From positions 186,001 to 250,000 of the forward strand of contig NZ_JGVU02000001.1 in the NCBI RefSeq assembly GCF_000708755.2: DNA of 64,000 bases, in the 5' to 3' direction. Source of the stretch: Metabacillus indicus LMG 22858. Its GTDB lineage: Bacteria > Bacillota > Bacilli > Bacillales > Bacillaceae. The notes beneath the pieces were generated by a model, which saw nothing but the letters and a program-made list of their open reading frames with translations, was not told the origin of the DNA and made no database searches. This document shows positions 35,096 through 44,118 of this stretch, one piece after another; positions within the stretch are counted from its first letter, which is position 1; the number at the start of each line of letters is the position of its first letter. The position numbers were made by a program, and so were the translations under genes.

Positions 35096-36736
35096 ATGAA
35101 AAAGTTTAAGAGTCTGTCCATTTTCCTTATAGCGGTTCTTCTTCTTTCCATGCTGGCTGCATGCAATAATGAAACCGCTTCATCAGGGGAGAAAGAAAAC
35201 AAAAAGCCTGTTTCAGCAGATGAGCCTGCATGGAAAGCAGATACATCTCCGATTACATTTGACTGGTATGTCAACTTTTCCTGGTTTGCATCAAAATGGG
35301 GAGAGGACGCCGTTTCAAAGTATGTAACAGATAAAACAGGCGTTTCGATCAACTACATTTCTCCTGCTGGAAATGAAGCAGAGAAAATGAATACAATGAT
35401 TGCATCCGGCAAGCTTCCAGATTTTATTACTCTTGGCTGGTGGGAAGATGCTGTTAAGAAAATGCAGGAAGGCGAACTGGTTCTTCCATTAAATGAACTT
35501 GCTGAAGAATATGATCCATACTTCTTTAAAGTAGCAGATAACGCAAAGCTTGAGTGGTACAAACAGGAGAACGGAAATGTATACGCTTACCCGAATGCAT
35601 CATCTTCTCCAAAGGATTTTGAGAAATACAAAGACCTAAAGCCTTCTAACCAAACATTCTTAGTAAGAAAAGATATGTACGAAGCACTTGGAAGTCCTGA
35701 TATGAGCACACCTGAAGGGTTTGTTTCAGCTCTGAAAGCTGCAAAAGAAAAATTCCCTGAAGTAAATGGTGCACCACTTATTCCGCTTGGTCTTCATGAA
35801 TTTACAGATGTAGGAAATACATCACTTGAAGCTTATCTTCAAAATTTCCTTGCCATTCCTATGGAAAAAGACGGCAAGCTGTATGACCGCACAGAAGATA
35901 AAGAGTATGTAAAATGGCTGAAAACATTCAGAGAAGCTAATGAAGAAGGATTGCTTGCAAAAGATATTTTTGTAGACAAACGTCCGCAAATGGAAGAGAA
36001 AATTGCTCAAGGCCGCTACTTCGCTATGCTTTATCAGCGCAGTGACATGGCTGCTCAGCAGCAGGCTCTTTATGCGAAAGATCCAAATTCTGTCTATATC
36101 GCTGTTGATGGCCCTGCTAACGCTGCAGGTGATCAACCGACACTTGCAGGGGACAGCATTTCCGGCTGGACAGTTACTCTTATCTCCAAAGATGTAAAAG
36201 ACAAAGACCGTGCAATTGCTTTCTTAAGCTACCTGATCAGTGAAGAAGGACAAAAAGATTTCTTCTTCGGTGAAAAAGGCGTTACGTACGATGAGACAGA
36301 CGGAAAACCTCAGTTCAAACCGGAAGTTCTTGACCTTCTAACAAAGGACAGAACAGCTTTCGACCAGCAATACGGTGCTTCTTATAAACACTGGATGCTG
36401 ATGGATACGAATATGAGTCTTCCTTGGAACCCGCCTACTGCGGAGCCGTTCAAGCAATTGGAAGACTGGACAAAAGGCAAAACAGTCAGCTTTGCAGCTT
36501 ATGACGGCCTGAATCCGACAGGTACTTCTGCAGAAGCCATTGCAAGTACAAAAATCAGCCAGGAATGGGGAAAAACACTTCCGAAGCTGCTTCTTGCAAA
36601 ATCAGACAAAGAGTTTGATAAGGTGATGAAAGCTTACTTGAAAAAACGTGAAGATTACGGCTATGACAAAGTAGAAGAGTACCAGAAGAAAATGTTTGAA
36701 AAGAATAATGAAAAACTGAATGCTGGAGAAAAGTAA
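35096..36736 (+). CDS. extracellular solute-binding lipoprotein, LplA/YtcQ-like
   Basis: 546 residues. The lipoprotein signal LIAVLLLSMLAACNN ends at a lipobox Cys. The body has family blocks such as ITFDWYVNFSWFASKWGED, IASGKLPDFITLGWWEDAV and a C-terminal Lys/Glu-rich end. This is the long (about 500-residue) class of carbohydrate-binding proteins encoded with LplB/LplC and YesMN. GAGAGGGG precedes the ATG. A terminator separates it from the sensor kinase. Confidence 0.9.
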   Translation: MKKFKSLSIFLIAVLLLSMLAACNNETASSGEKENKKPVSADEPAWKADTSPITFDWYVNFSWFASKWGEDAVSKYVTDKTGVSINYISPAGNEAEKMNTMIASGKLPDFITLGWWEDAVKKMQEGELVLPLNELAEEYDPYFFKVADNAKLEWYKQENGNVYAYPNASSSPKDFEKYKDLKPSNQTFLVRKDMYEALGSPDMSTPEGFVSALKAAKEKFPEVNGAPLIPLGLHEFTDVGNTSLEAYLQNFLAIPMEKDGKLYDRTEDKEYVKWLKTFREANEEGLLAKDIFVDKRPQMEEKIAQGRYFAMLYQRSDMAAQQQALYAKDPNSVYIAVDGPANAAGDQPTLAGDSISGWTVTLISKDVKDKDRAIAFLSYLISEEGQKDFFFGEKGVTYDETDGKPQFKPEVLDLLTKDRTAFDQQYGASYKHWMLMDTNMSLPWNPPTAEPFKQLEDWTKGKTVSFAAYDGLNPTGTSAEAIASTKISQEWGKTLPKLLLAKSDKEFDKVMKAYLKKREDYGYDKVEEYQKKMFEKNNEKLNAGEK

Positions 36737-36740
36737 TGAA

Positions 36741-36768
36741 AAAGGGCTGCTTCGGCAGCCTTTTTTTT
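36741..36768 (+). terminator. terminator after the binding-protein gene
   Basis: AAAGGGCTGC-TTCG-GCAGCCTTT, a compact hairpin with a UUCG loop followed by T residues. Confidence 0.85.
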
Positions 36769-36833
36769 CCCTATTATCCGGGAAAGAAATCCCTTATACT
36801 AAAAAGAACGTCAAAAGAACAGCAGGTGTCCCC

Positions 36834-38702
36834 ATGGCAGGAAAGATAAAAACAAAGATCTTCGAAATGTTCCTCAAACTCTCATTGCAGCAAAAATTCA
36901 TCGCCTTATATATTTTCATCATTATGATTCCAGTCGTTGCATTTACCCTGATTTATACGAGGCAAGTGGATGAAAGTGCAATAAAGGACATTACAACAAA
37001 AAATGAATATCTCCTTGAAGTAGAAAAAGTTCATATTGAGAACAATATTGAATCGATGAGGAGAACAGCACAGATGGTCGTCTCTGATAATGAATTTATC
37101 GATTTTGTGAAATCAAGAGATGAGACAAATGTGGACGAACTGCTGAACTTTAAAATGAATGCGTTCTCAAATGTATCAAGGCTTCAAGTGAATAATCCAA
37201 CTATTGAAAACATTCATCTTTACACAAACAATCCCTTCGTAAACGAAATGTGGCCAATCCTTTTCAGTGAGGAGCGGATTGCTGATAAACCATGGAAGCA
37301 GGAAGCCATCGACCGCAACGGCATGGAAATGTGGTGGTATGAACAGCAGGATTACGATATCCTCGGACGCTATCCATACCGGGCGAATGCCAAGATTTCA
37401 GTCTTGCGGGAGCTGGATTACCCGAAGGATGAACATTTGGGCATCATTGAAATCAGCATGCTTCAAAAGAACTTTTTCCCGAAAATGTTCAGCACGGTTG
37501 ACGCAGGTGATTCTGCGATGATGGTCATTGACCAGAACAGCAATTATATAGTCAATCCTGAGAACCGCTTTTTAAAAGAAAATGAGATTCGTATAGATAC
37601 ACTTACAAGCCACTTTGAAAAGGAAAAGAAGAAAGAATCCTTCTCTTTTTACTATGAGGACCACGGCCTTCCGATTCTTGCAGGAGCTGTCTATATTGAA
37701 GCGATCGACTCCTATATGCTGAGCCTGGTCTCTCTTGAAACGATTTTTGCAGATACAGAAAACACAAGAAATCTTGTTCTTGGGGGCATTGTGTTCCTCG
37801 TGCTGATTCTCTCATTTTTAACATACAAAATGATCTCGTATTTGCTGAAAGAGATGTACAGGCTGATGAGCACGATGAAAAAAGCAGAAGCGGGTGACTT
37901 CGGTGTGAAAGTCGAAGTGGATGAATACAGCGAAATCGGACAGCTTGCCTACCATTTCAGAAGCATGCTGGCAAAAATCAACCGCCTGATCGCAGAAGCC
38001 ATTCATAAAAATGCGGTAACAAAAGAAGCAGAGCTTAAAGCTCTCAAAACTCAAATCGATTCTCATTTTCTATTTAATACACTTGAAAACATCAAGATGA
38101 TGGCGGAAATAAAAGGAGATTACGAGACGTCCGATGCCGTGACATCTCTAGGTTCCATGATGCGCTACAATCTGAAATGGAAAAACGACTTTGTGCTGCT
38201 TCAAGAAGAACTGACGCATATCAAACATTATATCGAAATTATGAATCTGCGGCTTGACAACAGACTGACGCTAAAAGTCGATGTGCCGGACCATCTGCTG
38301 GCATCAGAAGTGCTGAAGATGTCTCTTCAGCCAATCGTGGAAAATTCAGTCAAGCATGGTCTGATTCCATTGCTTGCTGAAAAGCAGGGCGTTATCAAAT
38401 TAAGTGCAGAAAGAACGGACAGCGGAATATTGATCGAGATAGAAGATAACGGGACCGGTATGAATGACAAAGAGAAAGAACGCTTGGCTGAAAAAATTAC
38501 AGCAGGACAGCATACCGAAACGCTTCACGGGTCTGGAATCGGGCTTGTAAACGTAAATGAGCGGCTGCTCCTGCATTACGGAACAGATCATGGACTTCAA
38601 ATAGAAAGCGAAGAGGGAGCTTTTACAAAAGTTTCATTCCTAGTACCAGACTTGCAGACAAAGGGGGACTTGCAGCATGTACAATCTGTTAATAGCGGAT
38701 GA
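36834..38702 (+). CDS. YesM-family sensor histidine kinase
   Basis: 622 residues. Two membrane helices (about 25-45 and 315-335) flank a dCache-like extracellular domain; a HAMP segment (MYRLMSTMKKAEAGDFGVKV) leads to the His-kinase motif KTQIDSHFLFNTLENIKMM, then HATPase blocks PIVENSVKHGL, DNGTGM and GSGIGLVNVNERL. It would sense an extracellular carbohydrate or envelope signal and phosphorylate the adjacent regulator. A longer frame upstream runs through the terminator at 36741-36768, so the ATG at 36834 is chosen. It overlaps the regulator gene by 26 bases. Confidence 0.9.
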   Translation: MAGKIKTKIFEMFLKLSLQQKFIALYIFIIMIPVVAFTLIYTRQVDESAIKDITTKNEYLLEVEKVHIENNIESMRRTAQMVVSDNEFIDFVKSRDETNVDELLNFKMNAFSNVSRLQVNNPTIENIHLYTNNPFVNEMWPILFSEERIADKPWKQEAIDRNGMEMWWYEQQDYDILGRYPYRANAKISVLRELDYPKDEHLGIIEISMLQKNFFPKMFSTVDAGDSAMMVIDQNSNYIVNPENRFLKENEIRIDTLTSHFEKEKKKESFSFYYEDHGLPILAGAVYIEAIDSYMLSLVSLETIFADTENTRNLVLGGIVFLVLILSFLTYKMISYLLKEMYRLMSTMKKAEAGDFGVKVEVDEYSEIGQLAYHFRSMLAKINRLIAEAIHKNAVTKEAELKALKTQIDSHFLFNTLENIKMMAEIKGDYETSDAVTSLGSMMRYNLKWKNDFVLLQEELTHIKHYIEIMNLRLDNRLTLKVDVPDHLLASEVLKMSLQPIVENSVKHGLIPLLAEKQGVIKLSAERTDSGILIEIEDNGTGMNDKEKERLAEKITAGQHTETLHGSGIGLVNVNERLLLHYGTDHGLQIESEEGAFTKVSFLVPDLQTKGDLQHVQSVNSG

Positions 38703-40173
38703 TGAATCTAATATCAGGCTTGGCATTAAAGCCATGATTGAAAGGGAATTCCCGGGCGAAATGAATATTTTCCTAGCGGGAGACGGTCTTATGGCACTGG
38801 ATATCATGAACAGGGAACAAATCGATCTTCTCATCACAGATATAAAAATGCCTCGCATGAACGGAATTGAACTGATCCGCACCCTGCAGGACGCGGACGA
38901 AAAACCGATCCTGATCATTTTAAGCGGTTATGATGATTTTGAATATACAAAGGCAGCCATCAAATGCAAAGTAAAGGATTACCTTTTAAAACCGGTGAAC
39001 AGAAACGAGCTGTTCCAGACCGTCCGCAGCTCGATGGAGGATATGGAAAAGACAAAATCACTCGTTCAGCAGGAACTTGAAGAGGAACAGCTAAGACAAA
39101 TTCAGTACATCCTGCTGAATCCGCTTTTGTCAAAAGAACGAATTAAAGAAATTTGCGGGGAATCAAAGCTTGAAGCTAAGAGCGGTCACTATTTCATTGC
39201 CGTTATGAATCAGGGGAGAAACCTCTTCGAAAAAGCAGAGCAGGTACTGAAAAAAGAAATCCTGTTCCTGGACCAGAAAGACCGGACCGTCATTCTGACA
39301 GAAGATCAAACTGTTCTCGATATGCTTAAACAGCACATCCCTGAAGCCGAGATAGGCTGCAGCGGGCAGAAAACCGATTTTGCTGAAATCAGAGAGGCCT
39401 ATCTGGAAGCTGCTGAGGCAAGTAAATATTCGTTTGTCCACCCGAGACACTCATTTATCGATTACAAGACGGTTACATCTAAACCTGCAGCAGACATGCT
39501 TCCCATTGAGGAAATCAAGAAAATCAAAAACATGCTAGGGACTATCAGAGAACAGGAAATCAAGTCTCTGCTGCTTAAAGTACTTGATCATGAAAGAATC
39601 ACGGCCTATTCGATCGACTATCTCGAAAGCATCCATCATGAAATAAACAGAATCATTTACGAACCTTTTTTTGAGCGGTTTGGAGAAGAATCAAAAGCCG
39701 CATTTAAAAAGCTTTCCCATATGGAGGATCTCTACAGCTTCCGCGATTTCTATCATTACTTTCATGAAACACAGGAACTGATCCTGAGGCTTCATGAATA
39801 TATGAAGCAGCTGAAGTCGATTTCCACTGAACAGACCTATATGGAACAGGCACTTGCATTTATCGGCGAAAACTATCAAAAAGACCTGAATCTTGCCGTT
39901 GTTTCCAATCACATATCCCTGAACTACTCCTATTTCAGCCATGTGTTCAAGGAAAATACCGGTCAAAATTTTGTCGATTACCTGAAAAAGGTCCGCATTG
40001 AAAACAGCAAGAGACTGCTTAAGGATCCTGACTTGAAAATCTTTGAAGTCAGTGACAGGGTCGGCTACAAAAACCCCAAGCAATTTGCCCGCGTATTCCG
40101 TGAGCTTGAAGGCATATCACCAAAGGAATTCAGGGAGGCGGCCGGCATTTCAGCCGCGAAGGAACAGACATAA
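38677..40173 (+). CDS. YesN-family response regulator (REC plus AraC)
   Basis: 498 residues. The receiver domain has the phospho-acceptor Asp in LLITDIKMPRMNGIELI and the conserved Lys in YLLKPVN; a long helical linker follows, then an AraC-type DNA-binding domain (about 395-490) with ISLNYSYFSHVFKENTGQNF and VSDRVGYKNPKQFARVFREL. AAAGGGGGA lies within the kinase gene. It probably activates the adjacent LplABC-type transporter genes. Confidence 0.92.
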   Translation: MYNLLIADDESNIRLGIKAMIEREFPGEMNIFLAGDGLMALDIMNREQIDLLITDIKMPRMNGIELIRTLQDADEKPILIILSGYDDFEYTKAAIKCKVKDYLLKPVNRNELFQTVRSSMEDMEKTKSLVQQELEEEQLRQIQYILLNPLLSKERIKEICGESKLEAKSGHYFIAVMNQGRNLFEKAEQVLKKEILFLDQKDRTVILTEDQTVLDMLKQHIPEAEIGCSGQKTDFAEIREAYLEAAEASKYSFVHPRHSFIDYKTVTSKPAADMLPIEEIKKIKNMLGTIREQEIKSLLLKVLDHERITAYSIDYLESIHHEINRIIYEPFFERFGEESKAAFKKLSHMEDLYSFRDFYHYFHETQELILRLHEYMKQLKSISTEQTYMEQALAFIGENYQKDLNLAVVSNHISLNYSYFSHVFKENTGQNFVDYLKKVRIENSKRLLKDPDLKIFEVSDRVGYKNPKQFARVFRELEGISPKEFREAAGISAAKEQT

Positions 40174-40209
40174 TCTTATTTTCCAGGAAATCATCGGGAG
40201 GCAGATAAA

Positions 40210-41223
40210 ATGATTACATATCCAATGTTAAAATCGAATGCCGTAATAGGAGTGACGGCCCCGTCGTCTGGTGTTCCGCAGGAATTACACGGACTGCTGA
40301 AGCAGGCCTCCGGAAAAATGGAATCCAGGGGATATACAGTTATTACAGGCGAAACAGCCTGGACGCAGGAAAAAGCAAAATCCGCACATGCGGCAAAACG
40401 GTCAGAGGAATTCAATCAAATGATGCAGGATGATCGAATTGACTTCATTCTTCCTCCGTGGGGCGGTGTGCTTGCGATGGAAATGCTTGAAGGTGTCGAT
40501 TACGATGCCATAAAGGAAAAGTGGATTTTGGGATACTCCGATGTCAGCGTACTTACACTTGCTATTACTCTTAAAACGGGAATGGCAACAGCTCACGGAA
40601 CGAACCTGATTGATTTAAGAGGTGAATCGTCCGACCCAACCACTGCCATGTGGGAAACCGTCCTGAAAACAGAAAGAGGAGGGAAAGTGACTCAAATCTC
40701 CTCAGAAAAGTACCAAGAAAAGTGGCAGCACGAGAACCCGACACCCCATGTTTATCATCTGACAGAACCAACCGTCTGGAAAACAGTGTCCGGTCAAGAT
40801 GAACAGGTCAAGGGACGCCTGCTCGGCGGCTGCATTGATGTGATTAAACATCTGGCAGGCACGCCGCTTGGAGATGTTAAAGCCTTTTCCCAAACACATA
40901 TCGGGGGCGATCCGATCCTCTGGTATTTTGAAAACTGCGCGCTTACTGCAACAGATTTGCGCATATCGCTTGTCCAGCTGAAAATGGCCGGATGGTTTGA
41001 AAATTGCTCAGGAATCCTTTTTGGAAGAAGCCCTGCCAACCATCCAGTAGAGGGGTATACGGCAGAGGATGTCTATGAGGATCTCGCATCAGAACTTGGA
41101 GTACCTGTCATCTACGACATTGACTGCGGTCATCAGCCGCCGCAGCTGACCCTGATTAATGGTGCTTTTGCGGAGGTGACAGTGGAGAATGGAAAAGGGA
41201 TTGTTGTTCAGGAGTTTAGATGA
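40210..41223 (+). CDS. S66-family peptidase (LD-carboxypeptidase / MccF-like)
   Basis: 337 residues. The nucleophile Ser is in WILGYSDVSVLTLA (G-Y-S-D), the catalytic His in YDIDCGHQPPQLTLI, and GVTAPSSGVPQ marks the start of the S66 fold. S66 enzymes cleave L,D-peptide bonds of muropeptides, and the MccF branch hydrolyses microcin C-type adducts; the sequence does not choose between these. GGGAGG precedes the ATG. It overlaps the next gene by four bases (ATGA-type junction), suggesting linked expression. Confidence 0.85.
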   Translation: MITYPMLKSNAVIGVTAPSSGVPQELHGLLKQASGKMESRGYTVITGETAWTQEKAKSAHAAKRSEEFNQMMQDDRIDFILPPWGGVLAMEMLEGVDYDAIKEKWILGYSDVSVLTLAITLKTGMATAHGTNLIDLRGESSDPTTAMWETVLKTERGGKVTQISSEKYQEKWQHENPTPHVYHLTEPTVWKTVSGQDEQVKGRLLGGCIDVIKHLAGTPLGDVKAFSQTHIGGDPILWYFENCALTATDLRISLVQLKMAGWFENCSGILFGRSPANHPVEGYTAEDVYEDLASELGVPVIYDIDCGHQPPQLTLINGAFAEVTVENGKGIVVQEFR

Positions 41224-41786
41224 TGGGAGGAAACGTTCTATACGAAACTATTAAAAATGAAATTGTTGGCATTTACGCCGGAAGTCATAAAAAACTGCGA
41301 AACGGGACCACGCTTTTTGGGGAACTCGATGAGGGAAGATGGCATACTTATCTTCTGCATCCCCTTACCTCCAGTGAAATTGCCCGTTTTGAGGAACAAA
41401 TGCAGACTGTCTTTCCATCTCAGTACAAAGATTGTTTATCCTTCACAAACGGCTGCTGGCTCTTTGACCTTTTGAGGATTGCAGGCAAAGCGCCTGACAC
41501 ATACCGGGGAATGAGTGAGGAAGAAGAGTCTTTTTCACCTTTCCCTTTGGAAGATTTGCAGCAACTTTATAAACGAAAACGGACCCCTCCAGACCACTTT
41601 ATCTTTGCCGACTCGTTCGTCAAGCAGGCTTATTACGCAATTGACAGCAGCGGACACGTACATGAAGTGTCATACAAAACGAAAAAAACGGTTCGAAGCT
41701 TTGACTCAATCCCACAATTGCTCCAATCCATCGTGGAAGAAGGAAAAGAGCAGATTGAGAATGATCTTTACTATGAATTTACGTGA
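41220..41786 (+). CDS. SMI1/KNR4 (SUKH) family protein
   Basis: 188 residues. The SUKH core includes LTSSEIARFEEQMQTVFPSQ, then YKDCLSFTNGCWLFDLLRIAG and a later FADSFVKQAYYAIDSSG. SUKH proteins often act as immunity proteins to polymorphic toxins but also occur alone. Here it is translationally coupled to an S66 peptidase gene and no toxin is adjacent. CAGGAG sits five bases before the ATG. A terminator follows. Confidence 0.75.
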   Translation: MMGGNVLYETIKNEIVGIYAGSHKKLRNGTTLFGELDEGRWHTYLLHPLTSSEIARFEEQMQTVFPSQYKDCLSFTNGCWLFDLLRIAGKAPDTYRGMSEEEESFSPFPLEDLQQLYKRKRTPPDHFIFADSFVKQAYYAIDSSGHVHEVSYKTKKTVRSFDSIPQLLQSIVEEGKEQIENDLYYEFT

Positions 41787-41815
41787 AGCACGCCTTTAAC
41801 GGGTGTGCTTTTTCT
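41786..41815 (+). terminator. terminator after the SUKH gene
   Basis: AAGCACGCC and GGGTGTGCTT pair with one mismatch or wobble and are followed by T residues. Confidence 0.75.
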
Positions 41816-41886
41816 TCATTTTTATTTGGAACTTTACTCAGGTTTAACCGTATAAGTAGTTATCTATTTCAGAAGGAGGATAACAA

Positions 41887-42192
41887 ATGATATTCTACCT
41901 GATCATGGCCGTTTTCATCATCGCAGGCACGATGCTCTATCAAGGAAAATGGGCAAATTTAATAGCGGGGTATAACACACTTTCCAAAGAAGAAAAAGAA
42001 AAATATGACTCGCCTGCTCTTTGCAGGTTTTACGGAATAATGATGTATGTCATCTCGTTCAGCATCCTTCTGTGGGAGATTGGCGACGCACTTGGAAGCT
42101 TGCTGATTTTTATGGTCGGCACCTTACTGTTTATTGCTGCTGTTGTTTTCACACTTGTCTATTCGCACAGCGGCAGCCGCTTCAAAAAATAA
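41887..42192 (+). CDS. DUF3784 small membrane protein
   Basis: 101 residues with three hydrophobic helices. The cytoplasmic loop QGKWANLIAGYNTLSKEEKE is the diagnostic DUF3784 block. AGAAGGAGG precedes the ATG. Function of the family is unknown. It converges with the lipoprotein gene on the other strand and shares a hairpin at 42185-42214. Confidence 0.8.
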   Translation: MIFYLIMAVFIIAGTMLYQGKWANLIAGYNTLSKEEKEKYDSPALCRFYGIMMYVISFSILLWEIGDALGSLLIFMVGTLLFIAAVVFTLVYSHSGSRFKK

Positions 42193-42214
42193 GCTGCCTT
42201 ATTCGGCAGCTCTA
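42185..42214. terminator. terminator hairpin between convergent genes
   Basis: AGCTGCC and GGCAGCT form the stem; the minus-strand side is followed by a T-rich stretch. It contains the lipoprotein gene's stop codon. Confidence 0.6.
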
Positions 42215-42516
42215 AAAACTTCTATTTTTTCTCCTTTTTTCACCAGAATCACCGATTCTTCCTCTTTGGCTCGGTACAGGACTGTCCCTTTATCGAGATA
42301 ATTCGACCAGAAATTCTGCGATGGTTTTACATTCGCATCCACTTTATTTGAGATTGTACCAAGCTCTTTTCCAAGGGAATACTCTTCAGATAAACCCTCT
42401 GCATGATAATCTTTTCCATCTGCCATAAGCAGAGCTACGTAGGACTGTTTGCTCTCCTGCTTGCTGCACCCGGCAAGTACGATACAAATACATGCAGCTA
42501 AAAGAATCTTCTTCAT
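42199..42516 (-). CDS. small hypothetical lipoprotein
   Basis: 105 residues from the ATG at 42516, which follows AGAAGGAGG. The signal peptide ILLAACICIVLAGC has a lipobox Cys at residue 17, after which the protein is polar and mostly beta-like (SYVALLMADGKDYHAEG). No family recognised. Predicted to be membrane-anchored on the outer face. Confidence 0.65.
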   Translation of the reverse strand: MKKILLAACICIVLAGCSKQESKQSYVALLMADGKDYHAEGLSEEYSLGKELGTISNKVDANVKPSQNFWSNYLDKGTVLYRAKEEESVILVKKGEKIEVFRAAE

Positions 42517-42589
42517 TTTTTCCTCCTTCTGGAAACAGTGTGTTACAAAAGTAGACGGAGAAAAACGCATTTCGTTTCACCTGAGACAC

Positions 42590-42625
42590 AAAAAAAGAGC
42601 ATCAGCTTTCTTGATGCTCTTTTTC
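42590..42625. terminator. bidirectional terminator
   Basis: AAAAAGAGCATCA and TGATGCTCTTTTT form a perfect stem just downstream of the minus-strand 60-residue gene. Confidence 0.8.
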
Positions 42626-42630
42626 AGGTA

Positions 42631-42813
42631 TCAATAAATTTCTTTAATTCCCGCCAGCCTGATTGAAAAGACATTCTTATCTTCGTCTTCAAGTGACAGG
42701 GTCTGATCGCTCAGGTCGAGATTGCGGACGCGGCCTTTCAATGTCTGAACGGCACCGTCAATGTAGTAGTTTACAGTTACAAGCTTATTGCGCCTCAATG
42801 CTTTTAAAATCAT
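42631..42813 (-). CDS. small SH3/Sm-like beta-barrel protein (YolD-like)
   Basis: 60 residues. Alternating hydrophobics in KLVTVNYYIDGAVQTLKGRV and NVFSIRLAGIKEIY suggest a small five-stranded barrel, similar in style to YolD-like or Sm-like proteins. AAGGAGA lies seven bases before the ATG. It is divergent from the HemD-like gene across the paired cre sites. Function unknown. Confidence 0.6.
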   Translation of the reverse strand: MILKALRRNKLVTVNYYIDGAVQTLKGRVRNLDLSDQTLSLEDEDKNVFSIRLAGIKEIY

Positions 42814-42861
42814 GAGAATGTCTCCTTCCGTTTCGTGTTTATTTAAAGGGATTTATTTAAA

Positions 42862-42875
42862 ATGTAATCGCTTTC
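42862..42875. promoter_or_regulatory. cre-like site A (inverted pair)
   Basis: ATGTAATCGCTTTC; read with the next base, TGTAATCGCTTTCT fits the cre pattern at every fixed position. It is the exact reverse complement of site B. Confidence 0.65.
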
Positions 42876-42908
42876 TATGAATATATTCCTATTATACTAC
42901 AGGTTTGT

Positions 42909-42922
42909 GAAAGCGATTACAT
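42909..42922. promoter_or_regulatory. cre-like site B (inverted pair)
   Basis: GAAAGCGATTACAT; TGAAAGCGATTACA fits the cre pattern at every fixed position. The 33-bp segment between sites A and B includes a TATTATAC -10-like element. Confidence 0.65.
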
Positions 42923-43017
42923 AAAGTTTGAACACTTTGTGAAAAAAAACACATTGAACAGGTTCTCTGCACGTGATACCTTTAATAAAAAGACCGCAGG
43001 AAATGGGGACTCACAGC

Positions 43018-43830
43018 ATGGGAAGAGGTTTAGAAGGAAAAAAAGTTGTCATTGCAGGATCTAGAAAAACAGACGAAATCAGTACGCTGATTGAAAAACA
43101 GGGAGGCACTCCGCTTGTCCGCTCTCTGCAGGGAACCGTTTTTCTGGCTGAAGAGCAGGTGGAACCTGATTTGCGCAAGTACATAAATGAAGGAGCGGAC
43201 TGGACCATCCTCACTACAGGTATTGGTACAGAGACGCTTGTGAAGCTTTCCCGTCAGCTGGGGGAGGAAGAAGCGTTTTTAAGGCAGCTCCGGGAGTCAA
43301 ACATTGCTTCAAGGGGATACAAGACCTTCGCTTCGCTCAAAAAGCTTGGATTGGCTCCAATAAAAAAGGATGATGACGGAACGACCAGGGGCCTTGTACG
43401 TGCTTTGGAAAATGAAGACTTTTCAGGAAAAAGAGTCATGGTGCAGCTCCACGGTGAAACAGCACCTGCACTGATCAGGTTTCTTGAAGAAAAAGGGGCA
43501 TCTGTCCACCAGGTGCTTCCGTACCGCCACATTTCCCCTGATGAAAAAGCCGTCAGCCTGCTTTGTGAAGAACTGAAAGCAGGAGAAATTGATGCGGTAT
43601 GCTTTACCGCTGCCATCCAGGTCCGCGAATTTTTTCAGTATGTGAAGGAGCATGATTTAACGACGGATGTACTTGAAGTCTTCAAAACGCGCACACTTCC
43701 TGTAGCTGTTGGAAAAATTACAGCCGAAGCTCTTACAGAGGAAGGGGTAGAGAATCCGCTTGCTCCTGATCTTGAACGAATGGGTGCGATGATTATCGAA
43801 CTTGCCAATTATTATGAAAAAAACAATTGA
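43018..43830 (+). CDS. uroporphyrinogen-III synthase-family protein (HemD-like)
   Basis: 270 residues from the ATG at 43018 after TGGGGA. Two alternating alpha/beta domains typical of HemD are visible: GKKVVIAGSRKTDEISTLIE at the start, DWTILTTGIGTETLVKL, GKRVMVQLHGETAPALIRFL, and IDAVCFTAAIQVREFFQYV near the end. HemD closes the tetrapyrrole ring, but no other hem gene is nearby, so this could be an accessory synthase-like protein. The cre-flanked promoter suggests carbon-source control. Confidence 0.8.
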   Translation: MGRGLEGKKVVIAGSRKTDEISTLIEKQGGTPLVRSLQGTVFLAEEQVEPDLRKYINEGADWTILTTGIGTETLVKLSRQLGEEEAFLRQLRESNIASRGYKTFASLKKLGLAPIKKDDDGTTRGLVRALENEDFSGKRVMVQLHGETAPALIRFLEEKGASVHQVLPYRHISPDEKAVSLLCEELKAGEIDAVCFTAAIQVREFFQYVKEHDLTTDVLEVFKTRTLPVAVGKITAEALTEEGVENPLAPDLERMGAMIIELANYYEKNN

Positions 43831-43849
43831 CATAAGCCGTCCGACTGCG

Positions 43850-44112
43850 CATAATATATAAAAATCAATGAACGCTGAAGCGGGACTAGTATGCGGGACT
43901 TTGTGCAAAAGAGAGCGGGGTTTATAAGCTGAGAGACCCCGCAGCAGCAAAGCCGCAGAACCTGCCTGCCGAGTCCTGTGCCAAACACACAGGCGCCATC
44001 AGCCTGGCGTTATCAGGCAAAGCGGGATGCCACGTGCATCCAACCAAGGTGGTACCACGGAGAGCAAAGCCCTTTTCGTCCTTATTTTACAGGACGGGGA
44101 GGGCTTTTTTTA
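43850..44112 (+). ncRNA. T-box riboswitch, proline (specifier CCU)
   Basis: Stem I has helix GGACT/AGTCC, then a loop-E type specifier loop with AGTA on the 5' side (43888-43891) and GAACCT on the 3' side, then helix TGCGG/CCGCA. This places the specifier codon CCU at 43961-43963, that is tRNA-Pro. The T-box sequence AACCAAGGTGGTACCACGG lies at 44042-44060 and a terminator follows. Uncharged tRNA-Pro should favour antitermination and expression of proBA. Confidence 0.92.
44067..44112 (+). terminator. T-box terminator
   Basis: AAAGCCC and GGGCTTT, extended by CGTCC and GGACG, form a long stem followed by a T-run; this is the OFF state of the T-box. Confidence 0.85.
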
Positions 44113-44118
44113 TTCCAT

